From positions 124,001 through 188,000 of the forward strand of contig NZ_BNJJ01000013.1 of the NCBI RefSeq assembly GCF_016587435.1: DNA of 64,000 nt. The letters are read 5' to 3'. Shown one piece after another: positions 1-8,641 of the stretch. This DNA is from Dictyobacter formicarum. GTDB lineage: Bacteria; Chloroflexota; Ktedonobacteria; Ktedonobacterales; Ktedonobacteraceae. The notes below the pieces were generated by a model. It saw only the letters and a list, made by a program, of their open reading frames with translations, was not told where the DNA came from and ran no database searches. The position numbers and the translations under genes were made by a program. How positions within the stretch are numbered: position 1 is the stretch's first letter; each line of letters begins with the position of its first letter.

Positions 1-308
1 TCCAGACCGATAGCAAGCAATGACCCAAAAGCCAGCCCCATTAAGCTATGAAAAAATGTTCGATGTCCCGCCAGCTTCTGGATACCTTTGCTGATCACAC
101 CCAGCTTTTGGCCCAGAGTACTACGCGCATTGTCAATATCCGGCAATAGTGCCCCTAATCCAACAGCAAAGTAATAAACCCCTTTATCTATCAGCAGGTT
201 CAGGGAAACATCATGTGCCCCCGTGAGCGGTGGACCGCTCAAATGAAATAAGCTATCTATGACAACGCCCGCGGCGAGGCCAACTAAGAGATGAGAGCGA
301 CCTTGCAT
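1..308 (-). CDS. YdjM/DUF457-like membrane-bound metal-dependent hydrolase, partial
   Basis: Only the first ~102 residues are in the window; the gene runs off the left edge. Translated leftward from the ATG at 306-308, behind an AAAGGA ribosome site, it shows His6 near the start, the acidic motif PDIDN at residues 56-60 and GHRTFFHS at residues 81-88. His and Asp residues at these positions next to hydrophobic segments are typical of the YdjM/YbcI (DUF457) family of inner-membrane putative hydrolases. The substrate of the family is not established. A 64-bp palindrome separates it from the suf operon, which reads in the same direction, so the promoter is probably its own. Confidence 0.75.
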   Translation of the reverse strand, partial: MQGRSHLLVGLAAGVVIDSLFHLSGPPLTGAHDVSLNLLIDKGVYYFAVGLGALLPDIDNARSTLGQKLGVISKGIQKLAGHRTFFHSLMGLAFGSLLAIGL

Positions 309-422
309 TTAGCATCCTTTCAATGGCGAGAAAATAGATATTGTCACAGAAATTGTATGGTGCTCTTCTGTAACTGTCAATAGCGGCTGAGAAGGATGGT
401 GTGGTCCCGGGATGACTCATAT

Positions 423-486
423 ATATTCCATCAAAAAGAAGCGTGAAATGCATATATGCATTTCACGCTTCTTTTTGATGGAATAT
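423..486. terminator. 64-bp perfect palindrome at the end of the suf operon
   Basis: The 32-bp left arm (423-454) is exactly the reverse complement of 455-486, with no loop. It lies just past the stop of the Rieske gene, so on the minus strand it would form a very long hairpin and act as the operon terminator. The arms are far longer than a normal intrinsic terminator needs. Confidence 0.8.
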
Positions 487-490
487 TGCT

Positions 491-817
491 TTATTCTTCT
501 TCAGGTGGCAGGCCTATGAAGATGGTTTCGCCCTCCACTTTTACTGGATAGGTATAGAGGTCTTGCCGCGCCGGGCCACGCAGGACTTCACCGCTGCGCA
601 CATCGAAGCGCGCACCATGCCAGGGGCAGGTGACGACACAGCCGTCAAAGTCTCCCTGATTAAGGGGTCCACTGATATGGGTGCAGTTATCGGTAAAAGC
701 ATAGATGGTACCTTCCAGCTTGACCAGGCAAACTGGCTCGCCTTCTACTTCGACTGGATATAGTTTTCCTTCACGTAGGTCGCTGACGTCAGCGACCTTG
801 TAAAACTCTTCAAGCAT
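491..817 (-). CDS. Rieske [2Fe-2S] ferredoxin-like protein of the suf operon
   Basis: A 108-residue single-domain Rieske protein. The two cluster-binding motifs are C45-T-H47 and C64-P-W-H67, so two Cys and two His hold a [2Fe-2S] cluster; the size fits the small ferredoxins of non-haem oxygenases and NirD-like proteins. I chose the ATG at 815-817, preceded by GGAAG, because the upstream in-frame extension runs into sufU. It is the last gene of the suf operon, about 19 bp after sufU. In several phyla a small Rieske or ferredoxin gene ends the suf operon; an electron-transfer role in cluster assembly is inferred, not shown. Confidence 0.88.
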   Translation of the reverse strand: MLEEFYKVADVSDLREGKLYPVEVEGEPVCLVKLEGTIYAFTDNCTHISGPLNQGDFDGCVVTCPWHGARFDVRSGEVLRGPARQDLYTYPVKVEGETIFIGLPPEEE

Positions 818-836
818 GGATGTTTTCTTCCAGAGC

Positions 837-1235
837 TTACTCGTCTTCGTCTTCTTTGGGATGTTCCAGGCCAGCGATCGCCAGGGCACGATGGAGTACG
901 CGCAACGATAAGAAGGCGCACTTGGTGCGGGCCGGGCTGATGGGAATACCCAGCGCCTCCAGCACGTCGTCTTTACCCAGCGCGATTACTTCTTCGACGC
1001 TCTTGTCCTCGATCATCTCGGATAACATTGATGCCGACGCCTGGCTGATGGCGCAGCCGCGACCCTGAAACCGTACGGCGGTCACGCGATCACCCTCAAA
1101 TTGTAGATCTATCCCTAGCTGATCACCACAGAGAGGATTAGAATCTTCGCAATGTACGTCGGGATGCTCTAGTTTTCCATAGTTGCGTGGATCTCGATAG
1201 TGATCCAGAATGTATTCGCGATAATCCATTGACAT
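837..1235 (-). CDS. sufU: SufU-type Fe-S assembly sulfur-transfer protein
   Basis: A 132-residue IscU-fold protein. The metal or sulfur ligands are visible as C36 and D38 (in NPLCGDQL), C61 (RGCAIS) and C106 (TKCAF). In Firmicutes SufU these hold zinc and accept persulfide from SufS. Residue 105 is Lys where IscU has His, which argues for SufU. However, the distance from second to third Cys (45 residues) is IscU-like and lacks the extra ~20 residues described for Bacillus SufU. The start uses the first of two ATGs because AAAGGGG sits about 10 bases upstream of it. It lies directly downstream of sufS in the same operon. Confidence 0.9.
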   Translation of the reverse strand: MSMDYREYILDHYRDPRNYGKLEHPDVHCEDSNPLCGDQLGIDLQFEGDRVTAVRFQGRGCAISQASASMLSEMIEDKSVEEVIALGKDDVLEALGIPISPARTKCAFLSLRVLHRALAIAGLEHPKEDEDE

Positions 1236-1257
1236 AAGCGCCCGCCCCTTTCTAATT

Positions 1258-2538
1258 TTAAAAATGGAAGATTTCTTGAGCTTTTAGTAGACCTTTCACC
1301 AATATATCGATCTCTTCCTTGACTGTATAGATATAGAAACTGGCACGCGCAGTAGCGGCCAGGTCATAGCGCTCCATTAACGGCTGCGCGCAATGGTGAC
1401 CAGCGCGGATAGCCACACCAACCTCCTGGTCCAGGATGGATGCCAGGTCATGGGGGTGGATATCGGCCAGCGTAAAGGAAACGACACCACCACGCTGATC
1501 GGCAGAAGGTCCATAGATCTTTATGTCGGGCACCTCTTGCAGTTTTTCCAGCGCATAGGCGGTAATCTCGCGCTCGTGCTGGCGCACCGCTTGCATGTCC
1601 AGCGCCTTCAGGTAATCGATGGCGGCTCCAAAGCCAACTGCTTCGGCAATGGCGGGAGTGCCAGCTTCAAATTTCCAGGGCAGATCATTTGCGGTGAACT
1701 CGCGCAACTGTACGGTGCGGATCATATCACCACCGCCCATGAAAGGCGGCATAGCTTCCAGCAGAGCCTTTTTCCCATAGAGCACACCAATACCGGTTGG
1801 TCCCAGCATTTTATGCGCGCTAAAACAGAGAAAATCTACATCCAGTGCCTGGACATCAACTGGCAGATGGGGCACGCTCTGGGCACCATCAAGCAATACC
1901 AGCGCGCCTGCGGCGTGGGCCTGGGCGATCATCTCCTGTACTGGATTGATCGTGCCCAGCACATTCGACATCTGGGTACAGGCCACCAGTTTGGGCTGCT
2001 GCTTTAAGAGTTCCGCATAAATATCCAGTTGCAGCAGACCATCATCGCTTACAGGCACAAATTCGAGCCGGGCACCAGTCCGCTGCGCCAGCAATTGCCA
2101 GGGGACCAGGTTGCTATGGTGCTCCATCCCGGTCAAAATAATCAAGTCGTCGCGCCCAATATTAGCGCTGCCCCAGCTATAGGCCACCAGGTTGATACTC
2201 TCGGTGGTGTTGCGTGTGAAAATAATCTGCTTGCTCTGGCGTGCATTGATAAAGCGTGCAACTTTGACGCGCGCCTTTTCCATCGCCGCCGTCGCCTCTT
2301 CACTGACCTCATAGACGCCGCGATGCACATTGGCATGATAGTTCTGATAATAGTTGCTCATAGCCTCAATAACGGCCTGCGGCTTCTGAGAACTGGCGGT
2401 GCTATCCAGATAGACAAAGGGCTTGCCATGCACTTTACGCGCAAGGATAGGGAAATCCTGCCGCACATCGTTTATGCTGCGGCCGGAAAAAGATGTCTCG
2501 TCAGAGGTGATAGGTATAACCTTATCGAATGTAACCAT
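1258..2538 (-). CDS. sufS: SufS cysteine desulfurase
   Basis: A 426-residue class II (SufS/CsdA-type) cysteine desulfurase, a PLP enzyme that removes sulfur from cysteine for Fe-S assembly. The PLP lysine is K243 in SAHKMLGP, and the persulfide-forming cysteine is C383 in RAGHHCAQ. The HH pair near residue 140 (GMEHHSNL) stacks on PLP in the family. The ATG at 2536-2538 gives the usual SufS N-terminus; upstream in-frame codons would add a hydrophobic stretch not typical of the family. It sits between sufD and sufU, and SufU is its expected sulfur acceptor. Confidence 0.95.
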   Translation of the reverse strand: MVTFDKVIPITSDETSFSGRSINDVRQDFPILARKVHGKPFVYLDSTASSQKPQAVIEAMSNYYQNYHANVHRGVYEVSEEATAAMEKARVKVARFINARQSKQIIFTRNTTESINLVAYSWGSANIGRDDLIILTGMEHHSNLVPWQLLAQRTGARLEFVPVSDDGLLQLDIYAELLKQQPKLVACTQMSNVLGTINPVQEMIAQAHAAGALVLLDGAQSVPHLPVDVQALDVDFLCFSAHKMLGPTGIGVLYGKKALLEAMPPFMGGGDMIRTVQLREFTANDLPWKFEAGTPAIAEAVGFGAAIDYLKALDMQAVRQHEREITAYALEKLQEVPDIKIYGPSADQRGGVVSFTLADIHPHDLASILDQEVGVAIRAGHHCAQPLMERYDLAATARASFYIYTVKEEIDILVKGLLKAQEIFHF

Positions 2539-2716
2539 AGGACAACAACCCTTACTGTTTCTCTCAAGAAGAGGGCGAGAGACAAGAAAGGGTGGGAAGA
2601 TAAACAACCACCAGGGGCGGGCGATCGCAAGCGATCGCCCAACAATAACTTACTACCCTGTGTGATTACTCACAGCCAGCTTGTGGTCGCCCTCAAACAA
2701 CATGTTCATACGACCC

Positions 2717-4171
2717 TTAGTATTCGGCAAGTTTAATCTCGTCGTCTTCGGGGTTGCCATCCAGACTGATAGCGCCCTCGTCAACGCCTTCGATCTCCCA
2801 GCGCTCTTGAGCATCAACCCAGGTATCGGCCTCTGTCTCATAGGCACCACTCATGCGGCTGATAATACTACGACGCAGACGGATACGCAGGTTTTCTACG
2901 GGTATACGTTGTAGCACTGGTTCAAAGAAACCCTGTACGATGATGCGCTCCGCCTCAGGTCGGGAAATACCACGAACCATCAGGTAGAAGAGCTGCTCTT
3001 CATCGATCTGACCGCTGGTAGCACCATGGCTGGCACTTACCTCATTGGCGGCGATCTCCAGACCCGGAATGAACTCACCACGAGCTTTTTTGCTCAACAG
3101 CAGTCCATGGGCCGACAGGAACGATGCGGTCTGCTGCGCTTTTGGACGCACCCGAATCATGCCGTCGAACTCGACACGCGAGCTATCGGTCAAAACGCCT
3201 TTGACCAGGGTCTCGGCATTGGTCGAGAGGCCCACATGGTCGGACAGCGTGTTGATCACATAGCGCTGCTCATGGTCGGTAAAGAAGACACCCACGAGTT
3301 CGCCAGCGCTACCGTTGCCCTGCAGACCAGCGCCAATCGTGGCCAGATTGACTTTAGCGCCCAGGTCGGCCAGCACGAATGTGACACTGGCATCGTTCTC
3401 AAAGACAGCATTTTTATTGGTGATATTCCAGATGTTCTGTCCCAGATCTTGCAGGTTGCTAAACTCTACCCGACCCTCACGTTTGGCGAAGATTTCCACC
3501 ACGTCACTCAGCAAGGAAGGATCCTCACCATCGACCGTGGAGTTATACTCCTGCACGAAGCGCACGCTACTCTGCTCATCCGCGATAATCAGCGAATGGG
3601 AGAATGCAGCGGAGAGGGGCTGGTTAAGCCACAACTGCGCCAGCATTGGAGATTCAATCTCAACGCCCTTTGGCACATAGAGGAAGAAGCCGCCAGTCCA
3701 GAAGGCTGCGTGCAAGGCTGTATACTTGCTGGTACCAACGGGGACACAGCGAGTCATGAAATACTCGCGCACCAGGTCGGCGTGCTCACGCACAGCAGTA
3801 TCCAGATCGGTCAGGATGACACCTTGCTGCTTGAGCTCTTCGCTCAACTCGGTATGCACTACCGTTGAGTCGAGCTGTACAATCAAACCAGAACGCTCAT
3901 TAACCAGCGAGGCCTGCAACGATTGCAGCACAGCCTCAGGCAGGGCTGCATCTTTCTCAACAGCGGTAAAAGGTTTCAGTTGTTCGAAATGAAAAGCAGC
4001 CATCGCCTTGAGGGTACCCAGGTCGCCACGGCGACCAAGGGGAGCAGCAGTATTTTCGTAGGTTTCCCATGCCTGCAGACGCAACTGTAGCATCCACTCT
4101 GGCTCCCCCTTGTAACGCGATAACTCTTCTACCGCAGCACGGGAAAACCCTGGAGCCAACGTGTTAAGCAT
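2717..4171 (-). CDS. sufD: SufD, Fe-S scaffold complex subunit
   Basis: A 484-residue SufB/SufD-family beta-helix protein. I call it SufD because the C-terminal core reads [19 protein letters not shown], with the HGAT histidine matching the functional SufD histidine, and no SufB-type cysteine is present there. SufD works with SufC and SufB in the scaffold that builds clusters. Its start overlaps the sufC stop by 8 bp, so the two are probably translationally coupled. No sufB lies in the operon, so either sufB is elsewhere or this protein is the only SufB/D here; the full complex cannot be rebuilt from this window. Confidence 0.92.
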   Translation of the reverse strand: MLNTLAPGFSRAAVEELSRYKGEPEWMLQLRLQAWETYENTAAPLGRRGDLGTLKAMAAFHFEQLKPFTAVEKDAALPEAVLQSLQASLVNERSGLIVQLDSTVVHTELSEELKQQGVILTDLDTAVREHADLVREYFMTRCVPVGTSKYTALHAAFWTGGFFLYVPKGVEIESPMLAQLWLNQPLSAAFSHSLIIADEQSSVRFVQEYNSTVDGEDPSLLSDVVEIFAKREGRVEFSNLQDLGQNIWNITNKNAVFENDASVTFVLADLGAKVNLATIGAGLQGNGSAGELVGVFFTDHEQRYVINTLSDHVGLSTNAETLVKGVLTDSSRVEFDGMIRVRPKAQQTASFLSAHGLLLSKKARGEFIPGLEIAANEVSASHGATSGQIDEEQLFYLMVRGISRPEAERIIVQGFFEPVLQRIPVENLRIRLRRSIISRMSGAYETEADTWVDAQERWEIEGVDEGAISLDGNPEDDEIKLAEY

Positions 4172-4988
4172 CTACAGTCTCCTCACTCACTTCTTCAGCA
4201 GGTCGCAGCCATTCATAGCCTTTTTCCTCTAATTCGAGGGCCAATTCCCTACCACCGGATTTGACGATGCGGCCATTGAACATAACATGGACAAAGTCAG
4301 GCTTAATATAGTTCAACATACGCTGGTAGTGCGTGATGAGCAGAATGCCCAGATCAGGACCGGTCAGAGCATTGACGCTCTCAGAAACGATGCGCAAAGC
4401 ATCGATATCCAGACCAGAGTCGGTCTCGTCCATCAGAGCAATTTCTGGCTCTAACAGCGCCATCTGCAAAATTTCAGCGCGCTTCTTCTCACCACCGGAG
4501 AAACCATCATTGATAGAGCGGTTAATAAAACTATTATCGACGCGCAGCAGCTTCATTTTCTCCTGCAGCAATTTGCGGAACTCACCAGGGGGTACTGTGC
4601 GGCGCTTGCCCATCTTACCCGTAGGATTCTCGCCCTCTTCAAGCGGCTTATTGCCCTCACGTACAGCTTCCAGGGAGCGGCGCAAGAAGTTAGCCACGCT
4701 CACACCAGGAATAGACATCGGATACTGGAAAGCCAGGAAGAGGCGCATGCGTGCGCGACGATCGGGCGAATATTCCAGGATATTCTCACCTTTAAACCAG
4801 ATCTCACCATCGGTCACTTCATATTTGGGGTTGCCCATAATGACGTTCGATAATGTACTTTTACCAGAACCATTAGGTCCCATCAATGCGTGGATCTCGC
4901 CCTGTCGTACAGTAAGGTCAACGCCACGCAAAATTGGTTTACCTTCAATATTGGCATGTAAGTTTTTAATTATAAGTTCAGATGCCAT
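4164..4988 (-). CDS. sufC: SufC, Fe-S assembly ATPase
   Basis: A 274-residue ABC-type ATPase that powers the SufBCD scaffold in the cytoplasm. Walker A is GPNGSGKST (37-45), the ABC signature is SGGEKKR (164-170) and Walker B is IALMDE (183-188), followed by the SufC-typical TDSGLD. A spacer rich in charged residues (about 110-140) contains the family's [17 protein letters not shown] segment. It is the first structural gene after the Rrf2 regulator. Confidence 0.96.
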   Translation of the reverse strand: MASELIIKNLHANIEGKPILRGVDLTVRQGEIHALMGPNGSGKSTLSNVIMGNPKYEVTDGEIWFKGENILEYSPDRRARMRLFLAFQYPMSIPGVSVANFLRRSLEAVREGNKPLEEGENPTGKMGKRRTVPPGEFRKLLQEKMKLLRVDNSFINRSINDGFSGGEKKRAEILQMALLEPEIALMDETDSGLDIDALRIVSESVNALTGPDLGILLITHYQRMLNYIKPDFVHVMFNGRIVKSGGRELALELEEKGYEWLRPAEEVSEETVDA

Positions 4989-5009
4989 ATACCCAAAAAC
5001 ACCTTCCTT

Positions 5010-5554
5010 TTATGGTAAGGGACGAACTTCAGTTTCGCCGTCCTTAGCAGGTAGACAGAGTTGCTGTGAACCCAGGCCCACGTGAACGTCTGAGAGTGCA
5101 ATGAATTGTGCGGCAGCGCTATGCTCATTGGAAGAGACGGCCGCCAGCTCTGCTAAGGTCATTGAATCTAGCGTTTGAGCTACCGCATCACGTACTTTTG
5201 TCCACAGATATTTCGTTTTACAGGCCTCTAGAAAATTACAAATCTGGGTCATTTCTCCCTCTGTCGCACAAATCATGGGAGCAATCGGGCCTTCTAAAAC
5301 ACGTACCACTTCACCCATCGTAATCTCCGACGGATGGCGACTCAATTTATAGCCGCCATGAGCACCACGAGTACTCATTACCAGTGGGGGTCAGCTTCTC
5401 GCAGCAATTTTACCAATTGCTCTAAATAAGCCAGGGGTAATGTTTCGGCCTGAGAAATATCGGTAAGAGAGCGAGGACGACCACCATAGTGACGGGCAAG
5501 ATCAACCATGAGCCGTACACCATACTCGCCTTTAGTAGATACACGCAACATCAT
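5010..5554 (-). pseudogene. Rrf2-family Fe-S-sensing repressor of suf, frameshifted
   Basis: Two adjacent reading frames together make one Rrf2/IscR-like regulator. The first (from ATG 5554 or 5551, behind GGGAGA) gives the winged-helix start LRVSTKGEYGVRLM up to KLLREA. The second resumes with STRGAHGGYKLSRHPSEIT and holds the three cluster cysteines, spaced C-x9-C-x5-C, near EGEMTQI. The break is at a run of five G on the plus strand (5386-5390): one more base would restore the frame. It heads the suf operon, as SufR/IscR-type autoregulators do. It may be a true pseudogene, a sequencing error, or less likely a programmed frameshift. Confidence 0.88.
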
Positions 5555-5596
5555 GGTCTCTCCCTTCTTAGCGTATCGCCTGTTCACATAATCAAT

Positions 5597-5651
5597 TAAT
5601 CCGACCTGTTCACTAGGATATATTCTAGCATCTGCAGAGGGAGAGCGTCAA
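5597..5651 (-). promoter_or_regulatory. suf operon promoter with candidate Rrf2/IscR-type operator
   Basis: On the minus strand, TTGACG (5646-5651) and TAGAAT (5622-5627) are separated by 18 bp, a good sigma-70 promoter for the regulator-suf operon. Directly downstream, 5597-5621 reads ATATCCTAGT followed by GAACAGGTCGGATTA on the minus strand, an imperfect dyad resembling the 25-bp IscR type 1 site. Its position over the expected start of transcription fits autorepression. The promoter is clear; the operator is a proposal. Confidence 0.6.
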
Positions 5652-5656
5652 CTATC

Positions 5657-5693
5657 AGCACGCATGCCGCCAAAGGCAGGCGGCAATGCTGCT
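5657..5693 (-). terminator. Hairpin after the methyltransferase gene
   Basis: GCATGCCGCC (5662-5671) pairs with GGCGGCAATGC (5679-5689), with one bulge. It lies downstream of the leftward methyltransferase gene and just upstream of the suf promoter, so it would insulate the two. On the minus strand a T-run does not follow closely, so it is a moderate terminator candidate. Confidence 0.4.
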
Positions 5694-5717
5694 TTTGGAC
5701 GGGCGCGCCCCCCGAAC

Positions 5718-6533
5718 CTACGATGGATTTTTTGGTTTACGACCAACAACAATCTGGCGAGGTCCTTTGCCGAAAGGCTTCCAGAGATAATCGCCATAGA
5801 TAGCCTCGACGCTAAAGCCGGTTGAGATAAACAACATCTGCAACTCGCGCGGGAAGAAGAGGTGCATATCTAGCTTGGAGAGGTAGCGCTCGTTCTCACC
5901 GGTCTCAAAGAATTTCTCGTGCGTCCAGGTGATATGCTGCAACTGCTCATGGGGATCATATTTGCGGGTAGTATATAAAAGCATGGTGAAATCACCATCG
6001 GGCGACTCAATCTCATCTTCCAGATAGACGGTCGAAGGACGGTTTAAGGCATCACTTAGATAATCGATATCGGGTAGAAAAGTATCCACTACAAAATGTC
6101 CACCGGGAGCCAGGTGCTCGTAGGTGGTACGGAAAGCAGCCAGTTGCTGTTCGATTTCATAGAGGTGGCAGATCGAGTTAAAAGGCAGAAAAATGAGATC
6201 AAATTGGCCTTTATGTTCCAGGTCATAATCACACATATCGCCATGATGAAGAATGACTCGCTGCTGGATTTCTTCAGGTTCACGCGCTAATTTGCGCTGA
6301 TAAGCATCCAGCATACCTTGTTCAAGATCCAGGCCTTCGAGCACAAAACTGCCAGGGCTGTGCAAGAGCTCAAGGCCGATACGTCCACTCCCACAGGCCA
6401 GTTCAAGCACCTGGCTTGGAGTATAACGCATAACAAGTTCGCGCCAGAAAGGTAGATCCTGCTCTGACTGGCTCTGATATTCCAGGTCATAATCATTGAC
6501 CTGCTCGTAGTATTCACCCATCGCATAGGGCAT
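5718..6533 (-). CDS. Class I SAM-dependent methyltransferase
   Basis: A 271-residue Rossmann-fold methyltransferase. The SAM-binding motif I is VLELACGSGRIGLEL (about residues 42-56), followed by an acidic end of strand 2 (GLDLEQGML) and the motif GQFDLIFLPFNS. The rest resembles methyltransferases of the YqeM/DUF domain type, with no residues that identify the substrate. The start has AAGGA 9 bases upstream. It stands alone, reading leftward towards the suf promoter. Confidence 0.85.
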   Translation of the reverse strand: MPYAMGEYYEQVNDYDLEYQSQSEQDLPFWRELVMRYTPSQVLELACGSGRIGLELLHSPGSFVLEGLDLEQGMLDAYQRKLAREPEEIQQRVILHHGDMCDYDLEHKGQFDLIFLPFNSICHLYEIEQQLAAFRTTYEHLAPGGHFVVDTFLPDIDYLSDALNRPSTVYLEDEIESPDGDFTMLLYTTRKYDPHEQLQHITWTHEKFFETGENERYLSKLDMHLFFPRELQMLFISTGFSVEAIYGDYLWKPFGKGPRQIVVGRKPKNPS

Positions 6534-7122
6534 GGTTGTTAGTCCTTGTCGTCATGACTTGCGCAACAAATAATCTCCTGGATATATCAACAAGTATCAT
6601 GATTTCCTGAGTGGCAACATCTACTCCGGTGAATTTACACTGGCAGGATGAAGCACACCCGGACATCATTGCGATTTCATCAGAAGGCCGCCGTTCATTG
6701 CGCACAATTTGCAATACAGTAAAAAAAAGAGGAGACACCTGAGGGTACCAATGTAGAGATTAGCATATGCATTACAACAGCGCAAGCCACCATCCGCACG
6801 CCCTGCAAGCTCCGCATTTTTTGAGCGCACCTCAACAAAAAACACAAAACATCCTAGCTCTGGCATGTGCGACACCGTACAGGAAAATACAGCATGTACC
6901 TGATGGCAACTAGACTGATTTTGCTATAGTATGTATAGGATAATATAGCAGGCCATTCAATTGTATGAGCACAGCTGCCTGGACAAGGATCAGGTCTCCT
7001 GAAATCAGACACATTGCAACAGTTGAGGCATGGAAACGTAATAAGCCGCAACCTGGCGGCATTTACGTTTGCTTTTAGAGCAGACAATAGTTAGTAGCTA
7101 CGATGACAGAGGAGAAGTATCA
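6534..7122. other. Non-coding stretch, no convincing gene
   Basis: It separates divergent genes. I see no good protein on either strand and no long palindrome. An AT-rich segment near 6915-6955 (TATAGTATG, GATAATATAG) could hold the promoter for the rightward gene at 7123. Confidence 0.4.
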
Positions 7123-7554
7123 ATGCAAGACATAGCACCAGAGGTGCTGTCCATCGCAGACGCTTGCCTTGGTGGACTGCAAGGTCGTTCAGCATTGTTA
7201 ATAGGTCCTGACGAGCAGCGCTACCCGTACCTGAAATTACTACGGCAAGAGAGAATGAAATATATTTATCAAGAGGATACGCCGGACCGCGTCCCCTACA
7301 TTCTCCCTTATGTCCAGCTATTAATCTATCTGCCTGCGATTACCAGGTTTGAAGAACAGTACACGGGAGTTCCTTACCTGACGGCAGCCACGATTGCCAG
7401 GGGCTGCGAGGGCAGGCGTACGCCTCTGCTGGTTTTTGATCTCGCTCCTACGACTTCGGTTGAAGAACTGGCCGGCCTACTCCCAGCTGTCTGCTTGTAC
7501 ACACCGGAAGATCTACGTCGCATCCTGTGCAAAACCGCAATGAAGGCCTCCTGA
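7123..7554 (+). CDS. Small protein with a Rossmann-like segment, function unknown
   Basis: A 143-residue protein starting at the ATG after GAGGAGAAG. The stretch LQGRSALLIGPDEQRYPYLKLL looks like the start of a nucleotide-binding Rossmann strand and loop, as in the NADPH domain of glutamyl-tRNA reductase, and a later segment (RRTPLLVFDLA) resembles its conserved core strand. The catalytic N-terminal and dimerisation domains of glutamyl-tRNA reductase are absent. It lies upstream of ispH. It may be a stand-alone regulatory remnant or an unrelated small Rossmann protein; I cannot decide. Confidence 0.6.
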   Translation: MQDIAPEVLSIADACLGGLQGRSALLIGPDEQRYPYLKLLRQERMKYIYQEDTPDRVPYILPYVQLLIYLPAITRFEEQYTGVPYLTAATIARGCEGRRTPLLVFDLAPTTSVEELAGLLPAVCLYTPEDLRRILCKTAMKAS

Positions 7555-7672
7555 CCCAATGGGTCCCACGCGTCACAGATCATCTTCAAACGTAATCAAA
7601 TATAGAATGCAGTCATTTGAGTATGACTGTGACAGCCATGCTATCCAATTTCATTAGCCCACCACATCAGTG

Positions 7673-7678
7673 TATAAT
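7673..7678 (+). promoter_or_regulatory. Putative -10 element upstream of ispH
   Basis: TATAAT lies 73 bp before the ispH start. The matching -35 region is weak, so only the -10 is marked. Confidence 0.35.
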
Positions 7679-7750
7679 AGAAAATTGAAACCACCCTCCT
7701 ATTTGTGAGAGGGCCACGTAATCAGCCAGCAGCTATTTGGAAGAAAACGA

Positions 7751-8635
7751 ATGGAAGTTATAAAAATCTCACCCCGTGGCTATTGTTATGGTGTCGTTGA
7801 TGCGCTTACGATCGCGCGCAAGGCCGCCAAAGATGAAACATTGCCACGCCCTATCTACATTATCGGTCAAATTATTCACAATCGCCACGCCATTGATGAG
7901 CTAACAGGGGTGGGAGTCACAACCCTGGATGGTCCTAATCGCTCAGAGATTCTGGAACAGGTGGAGTCTGGCACGGTCATCTTTACCGCCCATGGGGTCT
8001 CGCCCGAAGTCAAACGGCGCGCCCAGGCACGCGGCCTGACCTGCATCGATGCTACCTGTCCCGATGTGACAAAAACACATGATCTGGTGAAAGATCTGGT
8101 AGCCCAGGGATATTATATTCTCTACGTTGGCAAAAAAGGCCATCCCGAACCAGAAGGTGTGATGGGGGAGATTCCCGGACATGTTAGCCTGGTTGAGGTT
8201 GAGGCCGATGTCGACGCTTTGCAGCTGACACCTGAGCAAAAACAGAAGATCGCCGTTTCCACACAGACTACCCTTTCGCAATGGGATACACGCCGTGTCA
8301 TTGAGCATATTAAGGAGCGCTATCCCCACGCTGAGGTCCATATCGATATCTGTGCCGCCACCCAGACACGCCAGGAAGCTGTAGCAGCCCAGGCCCGAGG
8401 CGCTGATTTAACGGTCGTGGTCGGTGATCCACGCAGTAACAACACCAATCGCCTGGTTCAAGTATCGGAAGAGCTAGCCGGTGTGCCTGCTGTGCGCATT
8501 GAGGATCTATCCCAGCTAGATCCAGCCTGGCTCAAAGGTAAAAAACGCGTCGCCGTGACTGCCGGAGCCTCAACGCCCAGCCAGCTCACCCGCGAGGTGA
8601 TCCGTTATCTGGAGCAATATCCAGTAGAAGCATAG
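7751..8635 (+). CDS. ispH: IspH, 4-hydroxy-3-methylbut-2-enyl diphosphate reductase
   Basis: A 294-residue enzyme for the last step of the MEP isoprenoid pathway, reducing HMBPP to IPP and DMAPP with a [4Fe-4S] cluster. The three cluster cysteines are C12 (GYCYGV), C103 ([10 protein letters not shown]) and C201 ([10 protein letters not shown]). The histidines of IIHNRH and TAHGVSP and the acidic GHPEPEG motif complete the active site. The ATG has GGAAG upstream. The next gene starts 6 bp after the stop, suggesting co-transcription. Confidence 0.96.
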   Translation: MEVIKISPRGYCYGVVDALTIARKAAKDETLPRPIYIIGQIIHNRHAIDELTGVGVTTLDGPNRSEILEQVESGTVIFTAHGVSPEVKRRAQARGLTCIDATCPDVTKTHDLVKDLVAQGYYILYVGKKGHPEPEGVMGEIPGHVSLVEVEADVDALQLTPEQKQKIAVSTQTTLSQWDTRRVIEHIKERYPHAEVHIDICAATQTRQEAVAAQARGADLTVVVGDPRSNNTNRLVQVSEELAGVPAVRIEDLSQLDPAWLKGKKRVAVTAGASTPSQLTREVIRYLEQYPVEA

Positions 8636-8641
8636 GAGCAC

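Noticed and set aside
1393..2007. Long plus-strand frames opposite sufS and sufD
   Set aside because: They are antisense to strongly conserved suf genes and encode no plausible protein.
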